64,000 bases of DNA, from positions 1 through 64,000 of the forward strand of contig NZ_PQCD01000004.1 of assembly GCF_002964705.1 (NCBI RefSeq), written 5' to 3'. This DNA comes from Pseudoalteromonas sp. T1lg75. Lineage in GTDB: Bacteria > Pseudomonadota > Gammaproteobacteria > Enterobacterales > Alteromonadaceae. The first letter of the stretch is position 1. Each line of letters opens with the position of its first letter. Made by a program: the position numbers and the translations under genes. The notes below the pieces were generated by a model. It did not search any database. It had not been told where the DNA came from and saw only the letters and a list, made by a program, of their open reading frames with translations. Shown in pieces: positions 46,754 through 57,231 of this stretch.

Positions 46754-48472
46754 TTAAAACTCAAATACATAGCCGATCAGTGCCAACACCACGGCGGCGT
46801 AGGCCAATGACATTAACACACCGAGGCGGGCAAAGTCGGCAAAGCGATACTGGCCGGCGTTCATCACTATCATATTAGTTTGGTAACTATAGGGGCTGAT
46901 AAAGGCGGCGCTGGCGCCATAGGCCACCGTCATGGCGAAGGGCATCAGGCTCACCTCTAAGGAGCTGGCCAGGCCATAAGCGAGCGGAAACATCAGCGCC
47001 GCAGCGGCATTATTGGTGATCAGCTCGGTCAGTAGCACGGTCAGCACATACACCAGTACCAGGGCCATAAAGGGGGTGAGCCCCTGATGCTCTCCCAGCC
47101 AGTGTTGCAAAGCCAGTTCGGCGCCGGAGCCGCTAAAGGCATTGGCCAGACCCAGGGCCGAGGCGATAATGATCACCAGCTCAAAGGGAAAACGACGTTT
47201 TAATTCCTGGCCGTCGAGTACCTTGGTGGCCAACAGCAGGGCGACAAACACCAATAGGCCCTGTACCAGGGGCACTAAGGCGGTGGCGGCCAGGGCAATA
47301 ACCGCGGCAAAGCCACCGAGCAGGGCGAATTCGCTAACGCGATTATAGGCCTTGGCGACACTGTGCTCGCTGACAAAGTAAAAGTTCTTATCCAGGTTGT
47401 TGCGGTTTTGAAAGTCGCGGCCCACCGCCAGCATCAGCCGGTCGCCGGGACGTATGGCAACCTCGCCAAGCTTGCCAGAGAGGCGTCCACGGTTGCGGTG
47501 GATCGCTACCACAGCGGCATCGAATTTGGCGCGAAAACCCACGTCCTTTAAGGTCTGGCCCACCAGGGTCGAGGTATGGGTGACTATGACTTCTTGCAGG
47601 TTTGAGCTCAGTAAACCATTGCTGTCGGCGAACAGGGTGATCCCGGGAATGCGCTGCAGGGCGGTCACGCTCTGCACATTGCCGGTAAAAATCAGCTTAT
47701 CGCCGGCGCGTATCTTGTTTTGTGGGCGAACCGGGCTGATCAAACGCTTTTCTCGGACTATTTCCACTAAGAAGAGGTCGTCCAAATCGCGCAGACCATT
47801 TTTTTCTATGCTTTTGCCAATCAGGGGGGAGTCCGTATTGACCTTGGCTTCAAGCAGGTACTCCTTGTGTTCGCCTTCAACCCTGGGGTAGTCGGGCAGC
47901 AGCTTATGGCAAAAGATCAGCAAGAGGACGCCCACCAGAGTGACGGCCAGGCCTATGGGCAAAAAGCTAAACATGGCCAGGCTCAGGTCATCGTATTGCT
48001 GGGTAAAGCTGTTAACTATCAGGTTAGTCGAGGTACCGACCAAGGTGGTGGTGCCCCCTAAAATGGCCGCATACGACAGCGGGATCAGCAGCTTGGATGG
48101 CGCATGATGTTTATTACGCGTTAGCGGACCGACTAAAGAAGCGACCACGGCGGTGTTATTTAAAAACGCCGAGGCTGCCGCCGTCAGTGTGCTGACCTTG
48201 ATAATGCTTAATTTTAAGGAGGGACTAACGATGCGTTTAGCCAGGACCTGCAGCAAGGAGGTGCGCTCCAGAGCAATGGAAACCAGCATCAGCAACACCA
48301 GGCTGACCAGCCCGGTGTTGGTAAAGTTGCCCAGCAGGGTTGCTGTATCCACATACCCCAGGGCATAGCAGCCGAGTAATGCGCTGAAAAACAGGGTCGC
48401 CGGACGCACATGGGTTAAGACCAGGGCGGCAAATAGGGCGGCTATTATCAGCACATAAAAAACGGCATCCAT
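46754..48472 (-). CDS. SLC13-family permease with two TrkA-C domains (probable sulfate transporter)
   Basis: 572 residues. Two blocks of membrane helices (about 1-190 and 390-572) flank a cytoplasmic segment holding two TrkA-C (RCK_C) domains (about 205-370; GDKLIFTGNVQSVTALQRI, PGDRLMLAVGRDFQNR). The SLC13/DASS motifs GTSTNLIVNSFTQQ and ELITNNAAAALMFPLA are in the two halves. Members of this type with TrkA-C insertions are Na+- or H+-coupled sulfate carriers. Location between cysN and cysC makes sulfate the likely substrate. Confidence 0.85.
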   Translation of the reverse strand: MDAVFYVLIIAALFAALVLTHVRPATLFFSALLGCYALGYVDTATLLGNFTNTGLVSLVLLMLVSIALERTSLLQVLAKRIVSPSLKLSIIKVSTLTAAASAFLNNTAVVASLVGPLTRNKHHAPSKLLIPLSYAAILGGTTTLVGTSTNLIVNSFTQQYDDLSLAMFSFLPIGLAVTLVGVLLLIFCHKLLPDYPRVEGEHKEYLLEAKVNTDSPLIGKSIEKNGLRDLDDLFLVEIVREKRLISPVRPQNKIRAGDKLIFTGNVQSVTALQRIPGITLFADSNGLLSSNLQEVIVTHTSTLVGQTLKDVGFRAKFDAAVVAIHRNRGRLSGKLGEVAIRPGDRLMLAVGRDFQNRNNLDKNFYFVSEHSVAKAYNRVSEFALLGGFAAVIALAATALVPLVQGLLVFVALLLATKVLDGQELKRRFPFELVIIIASALGLANAFSGSGAELALQHWLGEHQGLTPFMALVLVYVLTVLLTELITNNAAAALMFPLAYGLASSLEVSLMPFAMTVAYGASAAFISPYSYQTNMIVMNAGQYRFADFARLGVLMSLAYAAVVLALIGYVFEF

Positions 48473-48475
48473 GGC

Positions 48476-49897
48476 TTAGCGCAACTTACTGATGTCTAGC
48501 GCTTGCCAATGCGGGAAGTGCTTACGCACCAGGGCATTAAGCTCAACTTCAAAGTCACTGAACTGACCCGCTTGTTGCTGCTGTTTGGCTGCCAGTACCT
48601 GCTCAACCATGCCCGCACCCACGGTCAGGTTGGTGAGGCGGTCGATCAGGATAAAGGCACCAGTTTCGCGGTTATTGCGATACATATCCGCTAACAGGGG
48701 TTCGGTCAGCTCCACCGTCACTAAGGCAATTTCGTTAAGCTGCAGGGCATCGGCCTGGCCATGAGCCAGGGTGTTCACGTCTATGGTGTGATCGATGCGT
48801 GAGATCACCGCCGCGGTTTTCTTGGCACCCAACTTGAGGTTATAGGTTTTACCAACAACCAGCGGCTCTTCGTGCATCCACACCAGTTTGGCCTGCAACT
48901 GATTGGTCGCCACCGAGGTGGAGGCGCTTGGGACGATCACATCGCCGCGACTGATATCGATCTCGTCGTTCAATGTCATGGTGATGGCCTGACCGGCTTC
49001 GGCGGTATCTAGATTACCATCGAAGGTGACCAGCTCTTTGATGCTTGAGGTTTTACCCGAAGGCAATACCTTGACCGCATCGCCCACCTTAAATTCGCCC
49101 GAGGTAATGGTGCCCTGGAAACCACGGAAATCTAAGTTAGGACGCACCACATACTGCACCGGCAGGCGGGCTTCAAAGCCATTGTTGGTGGCCGCCGCCG
49201 GAGAATCTTCCAGCAGCTCGAGTAAGGGTTTGTCGGTGTAGTAGGGGGTATGCTCTGAGCGAGTCACCACGTTGTCGCCTTTAAGCGCCGACATGGGCAC
49301 AAACTTGATGTCGCTGACATTCAGCTGCTCGGCAAACTTAAGGTAATCGGCCTTGATCTTCTCATACACGGACTCATCAAAACCGACGATATCCATCTTG
49401 TTGATGGCCACCACAAACTGCTCGATACCGAGTGAGTCACAGATAAAGCTGTGGCGCTTGGTTTGCACCTGAACTCCGTAGCGGGCATCCACCAGGATAA
49501 TCGCTAAGTCACTGGTCGACGCACCGGTCACCATGTTGCGGGTGTACTGCTCGTGTCCCGGGGTGTCGGCAATAATGAACTTACGCTTGGCGGTGGAGAA
49601 ATAGCGATAGGCCACGTCTATGGTGATGCCTTGCTCGCGCTCCGCCTGCAGGCCATCGACCAGCAGGGCTAAATCCAGCTCTTCGCCGGCATTACCGACC
49701 TTTTCATTGTCTTTGTGCAGCGCCGCCAGTTGGTCTTCATAGATCTGGTGACTGTCGTGCAGGAGACGACCGATCAGGGTGGATTTACCGTCGTCGACGC
49801 TGCCGCAGGTCAACAGGCGCAATAGGCTTTTATCTTGTTGGCGCGTTAAATAGGCCTCAATGCCTAATTCTTTTACTTCATTGGCAGTTGCTGACAT
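48476..49897 (-). CDS. cysN: Sulfate adenylyltransferase subunit 1 (GTPase)
   Basis: 473 residues. Translational-GTPase motifs [26 protein letters not shown] and NKMD are in the G domain, followed by EF-Tu-like beta domains. It is not fused to CysC, which is encoded separately. With CysD it makes APS from ATP and sulfate, driven by GTP hydrolysis. It overlaps cysD by one base. Confidence 0.96.
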   Translation of the reverse strand: MSATANEVKELGIEAYLTRQQDKSLLRLLTCGSVDDGKSTLIGRLLHDSHQIYEDQLAALHKDNEKVGNAGEELDLALLVDGLQAEREQGITIDVAYRYFSTAKRKFIIADTPGHEQYTRNMVTGASTSDLAIILVDARYGVQVQTKRHSFICDSLGIEQFVVAINKMDIVGFDESVYEKIKADYLKFAEQLNVSDIKFVPMSALKGDNVVTRSEHTPYYTDKPLLELLEDSPAAATNNGFEARLPVQYVVRPNLDFRGFQGTITSGEFKVGDAVKVLPSGKTSSIKELVTFDGNLDTAEAGQAITMTLNDEIDISRGDVIVPSASTSVATNQLQAKLVWMHEEPLVVGKTYNLKLGAKKTAAVISRIDHTIDVNTLAHGQADALQLNEIALVTVELTEPLLADMYRNNRETGAFILIDRLTNLTVGAGMVEQVLAAKQQQQAGQFSDFEVELNALVRKHFPHWQALDISKLR

Positions 49898-50796
49898 TAG
49901 AAATAGCCCTCACGTTTTTTCTTCTCCATGGAACCGGCGGAATCGTGATCGATTACGCGGCCCTCGCGCTCCGATGATGTCGACAGCAGCATTTCTTCGA
50001 TAATGCCGGTCAGGGTATCGGCTTCGGATTCCACCGCGCCGGTGAGCGGGTAACAACCCAGGGTACGAAAACGTACCGACTTCAGTTGCGGCTGCTCGCC
50101 GTCGCTCAGCGGCATGCGCTCGTCGTCGACCATGATCAGGGTGCCATCGCGCTCAACCACGGGGCGCGGCTGGGCCAGGTAAAGTGGCACGATTTCGATG
50201 TTTTCCTGGTAGATGTATTGCCAGATATCCAGCTCGGTCCAGTTTGACAGCGGGAACACGCGAATGCTTTCGCCCTGGTTCACCTCACCGTTGTAGGTAT
50301 TCCACAACTCCGGACGTTGGTTTTTTGGATCCCATCTGTGGTGCTTGTCACGGAATGAATAGACACGCTCTTTCGCACGTGATTTTTCCTCGTCGCGACG
50401 GGCACCCCCGAAGGCGGCATCAAAACCATATTGGTTAAGCGCCTGCTTCAAACCTTGGGTTTTCATGATGTCGGTGTGCTTGCTGGAGCCGTGAACGAAA
50501 GGGCTGATATTCATCGCCAGGCCTTCTGGGTTTTTGTGTACCAGCAGGTCAAAGCCATATTCTTTGGCCATGCGGTCACGAAACTCGATCATCTCACGGA
50601 ACTTCCAATCGGTATCCACATGCAGCAAAGGAAAGGGGATCTTTGCCGGGAAGAAGGCCTTACGGGCCAGGTGTAAGAGTACTGAAGAATCTTTACCTAT
50701 GGAGTAAAGCATTACCGGGTTGTCAAATTCAGCCGCGACCTCGCGGATGATTTTGATGCTTTCAGCCTCAAGCTGCTGAAGATGTGTTAAAGCCAT
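49897..50796 (-). CDS. cysD: Sulfate adenylyltransferase subunit 2
   Basis: 299 residues. PP-loop [19 protein letters not shown] near residue 27, [16 protein letters not shown] and the C-terminal [14 protein letters not shown] block. It adenylates sulfate in the CysDN complex. The stop codon is shared with the cysN start (one-base overlap). Confidence 0.96.
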   Translation of the reverse strand: MALTHLQQLEAESIKIIREVAAEFDNPVMLYSIGKDSSVLLHLARKAFFPAKIPFPLLHVDTDWKFREMIEFRDRMAKEYGFDLLVHKNPEGLAMNISPFVHGSSKHTDIMKTQGLKQALNQYGFDAAFGGARRDEEKSRAKERVYSFRDKHHRWDPKNQRPELWNTYNGEVNQGESIRVFPLSNWTELDIWQYIYQENIEIVPLYLAQPRPVVERDGTLIMVDDERMPLSDGEQPQLKSVRFRTLGCYPLTGAVESEADTLTGIIEEMLLSTSSEREGRVIDHDSAGSMEKKKREGYF

Positions 50797-50841
50797 AGCT
50801 TTGTTCCTGCCTAAACTCGTAATTTAATATGCCATAGGGTG

Positions 50842-52263
50842 TTAAGCCACATCGGTCAGAGGCTGTGCCAGGCTGCTGGTTTGTACCGTACTGCCAAACC
50901 AAGCCAACTGCTGATGCAATGATGCTACTTCACCTACTATTAGTAAAGCGGGCGACTGAATATTGTGCAGTGTCACCAGCTCGTCCAACTGTGCCAGGGT
51001 GCCCGTGACCACACGCTGCTCTTTGCGTGTGCCGTTTTCTACTATGGCCACCGGAGTAGTCGGGCTGCGGCCATGGTCAATAAGTTGTGCCTTGATATCC
51101 GGAGATTTCATCACCCCCATATAAATCGCCAGGGTTTGATTGGGCTTGGCGAGCGACTGCCAGTCCAGCTCCTGACCATCTTTCTTACAGTGGCCGGTCA
51201 CAAATTGAATGCTTTGAGCGTGATCCCTGTGGGTCAGCGGAATACCAGCGTAGGCGCTACAACCCGCTGCGGCGGTGATGCCGGGGACGATTTGATAGCT
51301 CACGCCATGCTCGGCCAGGACCTGTACTTCTTCGCCACCGCGACCATAAATAAAGGGGTCGCCGCCTTTAATACGACACACTTTTTTGCCCTGCTGTGCC
51401 AGCTCCACCAAGATTTCATTGGTGCGTTCTTGTGGCACGCTATGATCGCCGGCGCGTTTGCCCACACAGATAAGGTCGGCATCGCGACGCACCAGCTCCA
51501 TAATTTCATCGGACACCAGGTAGTCATACACCACCACATCGGCCTGCTGCATTAATTGCAGGGCTTTAAGGGTAAGTAATTCCGGGTCGCCGGGGCCTGC
51601 ACCTATGACATACACCTCGCCCTTGGGCGCCGGGGTGTCGTTAAGCATTTGCTGTAGTTGGGTATAGGCCTGATCTTCACTACCCTTTTGCACCTGGCTG
51701 ACGACATTGGAGTCAAACACCCGCTCCCAAAACTGACGACGGTCGGCAAAATGAGTAAAGCGCTGCTTAACCTGGTCGCGAAAGCGACCGACCAGGTTGG
51801 CCAGTGGACCAATGTGCTGAGGGATCAGGGTCTCGAGTTTTTCCCGCAGGCGTCTTGCCAGCACGGGCGCGGTGCCGGCACTGGAAATGGCGATAGTCAC
51901 CGGACTACGGTCAACAATCGAAGGGAAAATAAAACTGCATTTGGGCTGATCGTCCACCACATTGACGAAAATATGCTGCTCATCGGCGGCCGCCTGCACT
52001 TGCGCATTGACCGTTTCACTGTCGGTGGCGGCAATGACCAGCATAAAGCCTTTAACCTGCTCGGCGCTAAATTCGGCGCGCACCAGAGTGACGTCTTGTG
52101 TCTGTGTCAGGTTTTCTAGTTGCGTGCAAAATGCCGGCGCGATCAAGGTCAGCTTGGCGCCTGCCTTGAGCATGGCTGTGGCTTTACGCAATGCCACCTC
52201 GCCGCCGCCGACGATCAGCACCGGCTTATTATCTAATTTTGTGAATATGGGAAAATATTGCAC
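50842..52263 (-). CDS. cysG: Siroheme synthase (multifunctional)
   Basis: 473 residues from GTG 52263, chosen because the next residues QYFPIFTKLDNKPVLIVGGG match the usual CysG N-terminus and AGGTGG precedes it; an upstream ATG at 52290 would add nine unusual residues. The N-terminal part (about 1-200) is the NAD-dependent dehydrogenase/ferrochelatase. The C-terminal part (about 215-455) is uroporphyrinogen-III methyltransferase (VYVIGAGPGDPELLTLKAL, RIKGGDPFIYGRGGEE, GHCKKDG). It supplies siroheme for sulfite reductase. First gene of the cys operon. Confidence 0.93.
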   Translation of the reverse strand: MQYFPIFTKLDNKPVLIVGGGEVALRKATAMLKAGAKLTLIAPAFCTQLENLTQTQDVTLVRAEFSAEQVKGFMLVIAATDSETVNAQVQAAADEQHIFVNVVDDQPKCSFIFPSIVDRSPVTIAISSAGTAPVLARRLREKLETLIPQHIGPLANLVGRFRDQVKQRFTHFADRRQFWERVFDSNVVSQVQKGSEDQAYTQLQQMLNDTPAPKGEVYVIGAGPGDPELLTLKALQLMQQADVVVYDYLVSDEIMELVRRDADLICVGKRAGDHSVPQERTNEILVELAQQGKKVCRIKGGDPFIYGRGGEEVQVLAEHGVSYQIVPGITAAAGCSAYAGIPLTHRDHAQSIQFVTGHCKKDGQELDWQSLAKPNQTLAIYMGVMKSPDIKAQLIDHGRSPTTPVAIVENGTRKEQRVVTGTLAQLDELVTLHNIQSPALLIVGEVASLHQQLAWFGSTVQTSSLAQPLTDVA

Positions 52264-52372
52264 GCGACACCACCTGTTCCAAGCAACCAAAAAGTAGCGA
52301 ACCCAAAGATTCGTCTGAGCTGCAAAGCATAAAGCGAGCCCCAGTGGTTAAAAAATAATTTGTTCCAAGCTT

Positions 52373-52391
52373 ATATAACCAAAAGTTATAT
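52373..52391. promoter_or_regulatory. Perfect 7-5-7 palindrome upstream of the cys operon (candidate CysB site)
   Basis: ATATAAC CAAAA GTTATAT lies 110 bp upstream of the cysG start, in the 303-bp gap between cysG and the divergent deoC. LysR-type CysB binds AT-rich dyads at sulfate-assimilation promoters, so this is a reasonable candidate, though the match was made by eye. The rest of the gap has no gene. Confidence 0.4.
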
Positions 52392-52566
52392 GCTGACTTT
52401 TGAAATGGCTTAAGCCAATAAAAATAAAGCCTTAAGTATGTGTTGAGTAATTTAGTGAGAAACCTTGAGGCGAAAAAGAGTCGTTAAAAGTTAACTTGAT
52501 CTAAATCTCATTTAACTGCGCCACGACAATGCTAGTATAGGTGTAGCACTAAAAGGAGAGTGATTC

Positions 52567-53298
52567 ATGAGCGCGTCACATGATGCCCAATTGGCCCTGG
52601 CCTGTTTGGATTTTACCCGTCTGAATGAAGGCGATGAGGATGAAAATATCAAGGCGTTTTTGCAGCAATTGTCGGCGGATAAGCCGTTACCTGCGGCGAT
52701 CTGCATCTATCCGCAGTGGTTGACCTATGTGCGCGTCTTTATGCAGAGCCACTTTGCCCAGGTTCCCGCCCTGGCGACGGTGACCAATTTTCCCGGGGGC
52801 GATCAGCCTTTAGATGAAGTGTTACGCGAAACTGAGTTGGCACTGGCCCTGGGCGCCGATGAAATCGATTTGGTCCTGCCCTATAAGCGCTTACAGGCGG
52901 GGGATGAACACACGCCACTTGAATATGTGCAGCGCTCTAAGGTGCTCTGTAACGGGCGCGCTAAGCTCAAGGTGATCATTGAAAGTGGCGAGCTCAGTTT
53001 AGCGCAGGTGGCGCAGGCAACCCGTATTGCCATCGCCGGCGGCGCCGATTTTGTCAAGACCAGCACCGGCAAGGTGGCGGTTAATGCCACCTTGGAAGCA
53101 GTGGCGGTGATGCTTGAGGAAATCAAGCTCAGCGGCCAGACGGTGGGGCTAAAGGTCTCCGGCGGTGTCAGAACCTTAGCTCAGGCGCAGCAGTATATGG
53201 AGTTGGTCGCGGATAAAATGGGCACGGCGTGGCTGGCTCCCGGTCGTTTTCGTTTTGGCGCTTCGGCGCTTTTAGATGACCTGTATCGCGCCTTATGA
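52567..53298 (+). CDS. deoC: Deoxyribose-phosphate aldolase
   Basis: 243 residues. The Schiff-base lysine is in ADFVKTSTGK (about residue 164). TNFPGG and GADEIDLVLPY precede it, and KVSGGVRTLAQA follows. It splits 2-deoxyribose-5-phosphate into acetaldehyde and glyceraldehyde-3-phosphate. AAGGAG is 8 nt before ATG 52567. No other deo gene is adjacent. Confidence 0.94.
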   Translation: MSASHDAQLALACLDFTRLNEGDEDENIKAFLQQLSADKPLPAAICIYPQWLTYVRVFMQSHFAQVPALATVTNFPGGDQPLDEVLRETELALALGADEIDLVLPYKRLQAGDEHTPLEYVQRSKVLCNGRAKLKVIIESGELSLAQVAQATRIAIAGGADFVKTSTGKVAVNATLEAVAVMLEEIKLSGQTVGLKVSGGVRTLAQAQQYMELVADKMGTAWLAPGRFRFGASALLDDLYRAL

Positions 53299-53801
53299 CC
53301 GACAGTGAAGCCGAAAAGCTCCAGTTAGAGCATCAAGCGGCGCGGTTGTTTTTACGTGCCTATGAGCGCACCTATCATACTCCGATGCGCCATATCTGGC
53401 ACAATGAGCCGGCCAAGCCGGACGTCAGCTGTTATATGGATGGCGAGCGTCTGGACATAGAGATCGCCCATTTGTATGCCAATGAACACGAGGCCATGGC
53501 GGTGCTGGGTCGGGTGTTAAACCTGGATATTCAACGCCAGTTGGCGCAATTGGCATTAAACCCGCCTTCGGGGCAGCTGGCCTTCGCCCTTAACCGTCTG
53601 CTGCAGGCCAAGGCCAGTAAGCAATACGACAGTAAACGGGTGTGGTTGCTTATTCGCAATGCCAGCACCTTGTGGCAACGGGAGGATTTTCTCACCGTGA
53701 TGAGAGGCTTGCGGGTGCCCGCGCCACATCAGTTTGAGCAAATCTGGCTGCTGAGTGACTGGCATGGCAAAGAGCAACCTCTGCTGCTATACAAAGATTA
53801 G
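53295..53801 (+). CDS. Hypothetical protein, translationally coupled to deoC
   Basis: 168 residues, overlapping the deoC stop by 4 bp (ATGA). Not recognised. The stretch KPDVSCYMDGERLDIEIAHL (residues about 41-60) has a P-D...x-I-E-I pattern reminiscent of the PD-(D/E)xK fold, but the catalytic Lys is replaced by Ala. The rest is helical and ends in a strand WLLIRN and QIWLLSDWHG. A non-catalytic nuclease-like fold is only a weak suggestion. Confidence 0.65.
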   Translation: MTDSEAEKLQLEHQAARLFLRAYERTYHTPMRHIWHNEPAKPDVSCYMDGERLDIEIAHLYANEHEAMAVLGRVLNLDIQRQLAQLALNPPSGQLAFALNRLLQAKASKQYDSKRVWLLIRNASTLWQREDFLTVMRGLRVPAPHQFEQIWLLSDWHGKEQPLLLYKD

Positions 53802-53849
53802 CAGGGCTAAAATCGCACAATTAATTTTATCCGTGCCTGGCTTTTACTC

Positions 53850-53877
53850 TTGTTTTAGCGCGTTTGGTCAGTATAAT
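53850..53877 (+). promoter_or_regulatory. Sigma-70 promoter for tRNA-Trp/secE
   Basis: TTGTTT (53850-53855), 16 bp, perfect TATAAT (53872-53877). The start would be near 53884, about 9 nt before the mature tRNA 5' end. Confidence 0.8.
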
Positions 53878-53892
53878 GGGCATCCACTTTGC

Positions 53893-53969
53893 AGGGGCGT
53901 AGTTCCAATTGGTAGAACAGCGGTCTCCAAAACCGACGGTTGGGAGTTCGAATCTCTCCGCCCCTGCCA
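53893..53969 (+). tRNA. tRNA-Trp (CCA anticodon)
   Basis: 77 nt with encoded CCA. Acceptor stem AGGGGCG / CGCCCCT, anticodon loop CTCCAAA, T loop GTTCGAATC. Nearly identical to E. coli tRNA-Trp. It sits upstream of secE as in many Gammaproteobacteria, but here tuf is not immediately before it. Confidence 0.97.
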
Positions 53970-54094
53970 CTTTTCAGCTAGCAAGTCTAAGTCTAAAAAT
54001 CTGTTTTAAAAGCAAGTTTTTAAGGTTAGATTTGGATAGATTTACCCTGTCGAGTGACGGGGTTGTTGTGTCTGTATTTAAGGTATCAGGAATT

Positions 54095-54472
54095 ATGAGT
54101 GCAAATGTAGAAAACCCGTCAAGCTCAATGGACTGGGTAAAGTGGCTATTCGCCATTGCGTTACTGGCAGCGGCAGTAGTAGGTAACACCGTTTATGGTG
54201 AAGAGTCTGCGCTAATTCGAGCGATCGGTGTCGTTGCGGCAGTGGCTATCGCCTTAGCGGTAGCGGCGACCACGGAAAAGGGCCGTAACTTTATCACGTT
54301 TGCGAAAGAGGCACGCATCGAAGTACGTAAAGTGGTTTGGCCAACGCGCCAAGAGACCACGCACACGACGTTCATCGTAATGATTGCGACAGTTATTATG
54401 GCGCTAATCCTTTGGGGATTGGATGGAATTTTATTCCGAGTAGTAGGCTTTTTAACTGGATTGGAGATCTAG
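54095..54472 (+). CDS. secE: Preprotein translocase subunit SecE
   Basis: 125 residues from ATG 54095 (TCAGGA upstream); the open frame runs back into the tRNA. Three membrane helices as in E. coli SecE, with the conserved amphipathic [17 protein letters not shown] segment and a last helix [18 protein letters not shown]. Essential part of SecYEG. Followed by nusG after 4 bp. Confidence 0.96.
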   Translation: MSANVENPSSSMDWVKWLFAIALLAAAVVGNTVYGEESALIRAIGVVAAVAIALAVAATTEKGRNFITFAKEARIEVRKVVWPTRQETTHTTFIVMIATVIMALILWGLDGILFRVVGFLTGLEI

Positions 54473-54476
54473 TCCC

Positions 54477-55034
54477 ATGACGGAAGAGAAAAAAGAAAAG
54501 AAATTACGTTGGTATGTGATTCAGGCATTCTCAGGTTTTGAGAAGCGTGTAGCACAAACCATCAAAGAGCACATTCAAATCCAGGGTCTGGAAGACAGCT
54601 TTGGTGAAGTGCTAGTGCCTACTGAAGAAGTAGTTGAAATGCGTGCCGGTCAAAAGCGCAAGTCAGAGCGTAAGTTCTTCCCAGGCTATGTACTGGTTGA
54701 AATGGACATGAACGATGAAAGCTGGCACCTGGTAAACAGCACGCCACGTGTCATGGGCTTTATCGGCGGTACTTCTGACCGTCCTGCGCCGATCAGCAAA
54801 AAAGAAGCGGACCGCATCCTTAACCGTCTTCAAGAGAACGCCGAAGCACCTAAGCCGGCTACCTTGTTTGAACCGGGTGAAGTGGTACGCGTTGTTGATG
54901 GTCCTTTCGCCGACTTCAACGGTGTGGTTGAAGAAGTGGATTACGAGAAAAGCCGCTTGAAAGTATCTGTGCTTATCTTCGGTCGTTCAACGCCGGTTGA
55001 ACTTGAATTCGGCCAGGTAGAACAAGATAAATAA
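54477..55034 (+). CDS. nusG: Transcription termination/antitermination factor NusG
   Basis: 185 residues. NGN domain ([37 protein letters not shown]) and C-terminal KOW domain ([20 protein letters not shown]). It links RNA polymerase to Rho or S10/ribosome. A strong terminator follows. Confidence 0.98.
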   Translation: MTEEKKEKKLRWYVIQAFSGFEKRVAQTIKEHIQIQGLEDSFGEVLVPTEEVVEMRAGQKRKSERKFFPGYVLVEMDMNDESWHLVNSTPRVMGFIGGTSDRPAPISKKEADRILNRLQENAEAPKPATLFEPGEVVRVVDGPFADFNGVVEEVDYEKSRLKVSVLIFGRSTPVELEFGQVEQDK

Positions 55035-55064
55035 TTTGTCTACTTAAACGACAAAATCGTATTG

Positions 55065-55103
55065 AAAAAGGCCGCTGATTAACTTATAATCAGCGGCCTT
55101 TTT
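55065..55103 (+). terminator. Terminator of secE-nusG
   Basis: AAAAAGGCCGCTGATT (55065-55080) pairs with AATCAGCGGCCTTTTT (55088-55103) over 16 bp with a 7-nt loop and U-rich end. Confidence 0.95.
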
Positions 55104-55231
55104 GTATTCATCGCCCGGTGTTTGTCACTCGGTGATGAGGGTGAAAAGAGTACTAAATTTTTAATTGGGAAGCCGTTTGAGTACGCGTCCTCGCGCGCAC
55201 GAGGCTAAGACCCACCTAACGAGGTATAATC

Positions 55232-55660
55232 ATGGCTAAAAAAGTTGAAGCTTTAATCAAGCTACAAGTTGCTGCTGGTATGGCTAACCCTAGTCCACCA
55301 GTAGGTCCTGCTCTAGGTCAACACGGTGTAAACATCATGGAATTCTGTAAAGCGTTCAACGCCCGTACAGAATCTCTAGAGAAAGGCGCACCTGTTCCTG
55401 TAATCATCTCTGTTTACAGCGACCGTTCATTCACGTTTGAAATGAAGACTCCTCCTGCTGCTTACCTTCTTAAGAAAGCTGCGGGCATCAAGTCTGGTTC
55501 AGGCCGTCCTAACACTGAGAAAGTAGGTTCTGTTACTCGCGCTCAACTAGAAGAAATCGTTGAGATGAAGAAACCAGACCTTACAGCGGCCGACATGGAC
55601 GCTGCGGTACGCACTATCGCAGGTTCTGCGCGTGCAATGGGCTTGAACGTAGAGGACTAA
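55232..55660 (+). CDS. rplK: 50S ribosomal protein L11
   Basis: 142 residues. [20 protein letters not shown] and [16 protein letters not shown] with the conserved prolines of the thiostrepton/RelA region, and [18 protein letters not shown]. Base of the L7/L12 stalk. A CCTCG/CGAGG hairpin at 55188-55203 in its leader may be part of the L1 repression site. Confidence 0.98.
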   Translation: MAKKVEALIKLQVAAGMANPSPPVGPALGQHGVNIMEFCKAFNARTESLEKGAPVPVIISVYSDRSFTFEMKTPPAAYLLKKAAGIKSGSGRPNTEKVGSVTRAQLEEIVEMKKPDLTAADMDAAVRTIAGSARAMGLNVED

Positions 55661-55664
55661 GATA

Positions 55665-56369
55665 ATGGCAAAACTAACTAAACGTATGCGTACTATCCGC
55701 GAGAAAGTGGAAGTAACTAAAGATTACGAAATCAACGAAGCTGTAGCGCTTCTTAAAGAGCTAGCGACTGCTAAGTTCGTTGAAAGTGTTGACGTTGCTG
55801 TTAACCTTGGTATCGACGCACGTAAATCTGACCAAAACGTACGTGGCGCAACTGTTCTTCCTCACGGTACTGGCCGTGACGTTCGCGTAGCTGTATTCAC
55901 CGCTGGTGCAAATGCAGAAGCTGCGAAAGAAGCAGGTGCTGACATCGTAGGTATGGAAGACCTTGCCGAGCTAGTTAAGAAAGGCGAAATGAACTTCGAC
56001 GTAGTTGTTGCTTCTCCAGATGCAATGCGCGTTGTTGGTCAACTAGGTCAAATCCTAGGTCCACGTGGTCTTATGCCTAACCCTAAAACTGGTACTGTAA
56101 CTCCTAACGTTGCAGAAGCAGTTAAAAATGCAAAAGCTGGCCAGGTTCGTTACCGCAACGACAAGAACGGCATCATCCACACTACTATCGGTAAAGTGGA
56201 CTTCACAGCTGAGCAACTACAAGAAAACCTTGAGTCTCTAATTGTAGCGCTTAAGAAAGCTAAGCCTTCTCAAGCAAAAGGTACTTACATCAAGAAAGTA
56301 AGCATCTCTACTACTATGGGCGCAGGTGTTTCTGTAGACCAAAACTCTCTAAGCACGCAGGTAGCGTAA
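55665..56369 (+). CDS. rplA: 50S ribosomal protein L1
   Basis: 234 residues. [20 protein letters not shown] and [16 protein letters not shown] are family signatures. Part of the mobile stalk at the E site; also translational repressor of the rplKA mRNA in Gammaproteobacteria. 4 bp after rplK. Confidence 0.98.
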   Translation: MAKLTKRMRTIREKVEVTKDYEINEAVALLKELATAKFVESVDVAVNLGIDARKSDQNVRGATVLPHGTGRDVRVAVFTAGANAEAAKEAGADIVGMEDLAELVKKGEMNFDVVVASPDAMRVVGQLGQILGPRGLMPNPKTGTVTPNVAEAVKNAKAGQVRYRNDKNGIIHTTIGKVDFTAEQLQENLESLIVALKKAKPSQAKGTYIKKVSISTTMGAGVSVDQNSLSTQVA

Positions 56370-56377
56370 TTTAAGAG

Positions 56378-56406
56378 TTTACGTGGCGCGATTTTTATAC
56401 TATAAT
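56378..56406 (+). promoter_or_regulatory. Candidate rplJ promoter, inside a terminator-like hairpin
   Basis: TTTACG (56378-56383), 17 bp, perfect TATAAT (56401-56406). The region also forms a stem TGGCGCGA (56384-56391) / TCGCGCCA (56408-56415) followed by TTTT, and a second hairpin TGTTGAGA/TCTCAACA (56419-56439) follows. E. coli has a promoter at the same place between rplA and rplJ. Confidence 0.65.
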
Positions 56407-56479
56407 TTCGCGCCATTTTGTTGAGAAAACGTCTCAACAAAGCAACAAATTCGGGTTGAAGCCAAGTTACTTGGCTTCC

Positions 56480-56640
56480 GTCCAAGACCGTAGGTGCAGT
56501 GATTCACTGCTTAATCTCCTACGTAGACGGTGTGAATCCCAGCTAGATTTTTCCTAATCTTCTGGCTCTCGCCGTAACAAGCAGCTCCGCTTACTTATGA
56601 GTGGAGTAGAGTAAAACTGAGGAATGGAAGTTCCTCACAA
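56480..56640 (+). ncRNA. L10 leader (ribosomal protein L10-L12 autoregulatory element)
   Basis: The leader before rplJ contains the conserved core CCGTAGGTGC...CTCCTACGTAGACGG with an internal CAGTGATTCACTG hairpin, then further paired segments (GCAGCTCCGC..., GAGGAATGGAAGTTCCTC). It corresponds to the L10(L12)4 binding leader that represses rplJL translation. Confidence 0.85.
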
Positions 56641-56655
56641 CCAGGAGTAACACCC

Positions 56656-57150
56656 ATGGCTTTAAATCTTCAAGACAAAAAAGCAATTGTTGCTGAAGTC
56701 AACGAAGCTGCCAAAGGTGCTCTATCTGCAGTTGTTGCAGATTCTCGTGGTGTAACTGTAGACGCTATCACAGCCCTTCGTAAAGAAGCTCGTGAAGCTG
56801 GTGTATGGATGAAAGTTGTTCGTAACACCCTAGCTAAACGTGCTGTTGAAGGTACTGAATACGAGTGTCTAACTGAATCACTAGTAGGCCCTAGCCTAAT
56901 CGCTTTCTCTTCTGAGCACCCAGGTGCTGCAGCGCGTATCTTTAAAGATTTCACTAAGAGTCATGAAGCGTTTGAGCTTAAAACGGCTGCTTTTGACGGT
57001 TCTCTAGTTGATGTAGACATGCTTGCTAAGCTACCTACATACGACGAAGCAGTTGCACGTCTAATGAGCGCTATGAAAGAAGCTTCTGCGGGCAAGCTGG
57101 CAAAAACTCTTGCTGCAGTTCGCGACCAGAAACAAGAACAAGCTGCTTAA
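56656..57150 (+). CDS. rplJ: 50S ribosomal protein L10
   Basis: 164 residues. The N-terminal rRNA-binding domain ([39 protein letters not shown]) is followed by the C-terminal helix that binds L7/L12 dimers. With L12 it represses its own mRNA. AGGAG precedes ATG 56656. Confidence 0.98.
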   Translation: MALNLQDKKAIVAEVNEAAKGALSAVVADSRGVTVDAITALRKEAREAGVWMKVVRNTLAKRAVEGTEYECLTESLVGPSLIAFSSEHPGAAARIFKDFTKSHEAFELKTAAFDGSLVDVDMLAKLPTYDEAVARLMSAMKEASAGKLAKTLAAVRDQKQEQAA

Positions 57151-57231
57151 TTTTTATTTATAAGCTATTGTTCTTTATCGGTGTATTGAATTTAATGAAC
57201 CGCAAGGTTCGAGAATATTAGGAAATTTACA

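Noticed and set aside
53909..54094. Extended secE start inside tRNA-Trp
   Set aside because: The frame is open by chance; the conserved SecE N-terminus and ribosome site put the start at 54095.
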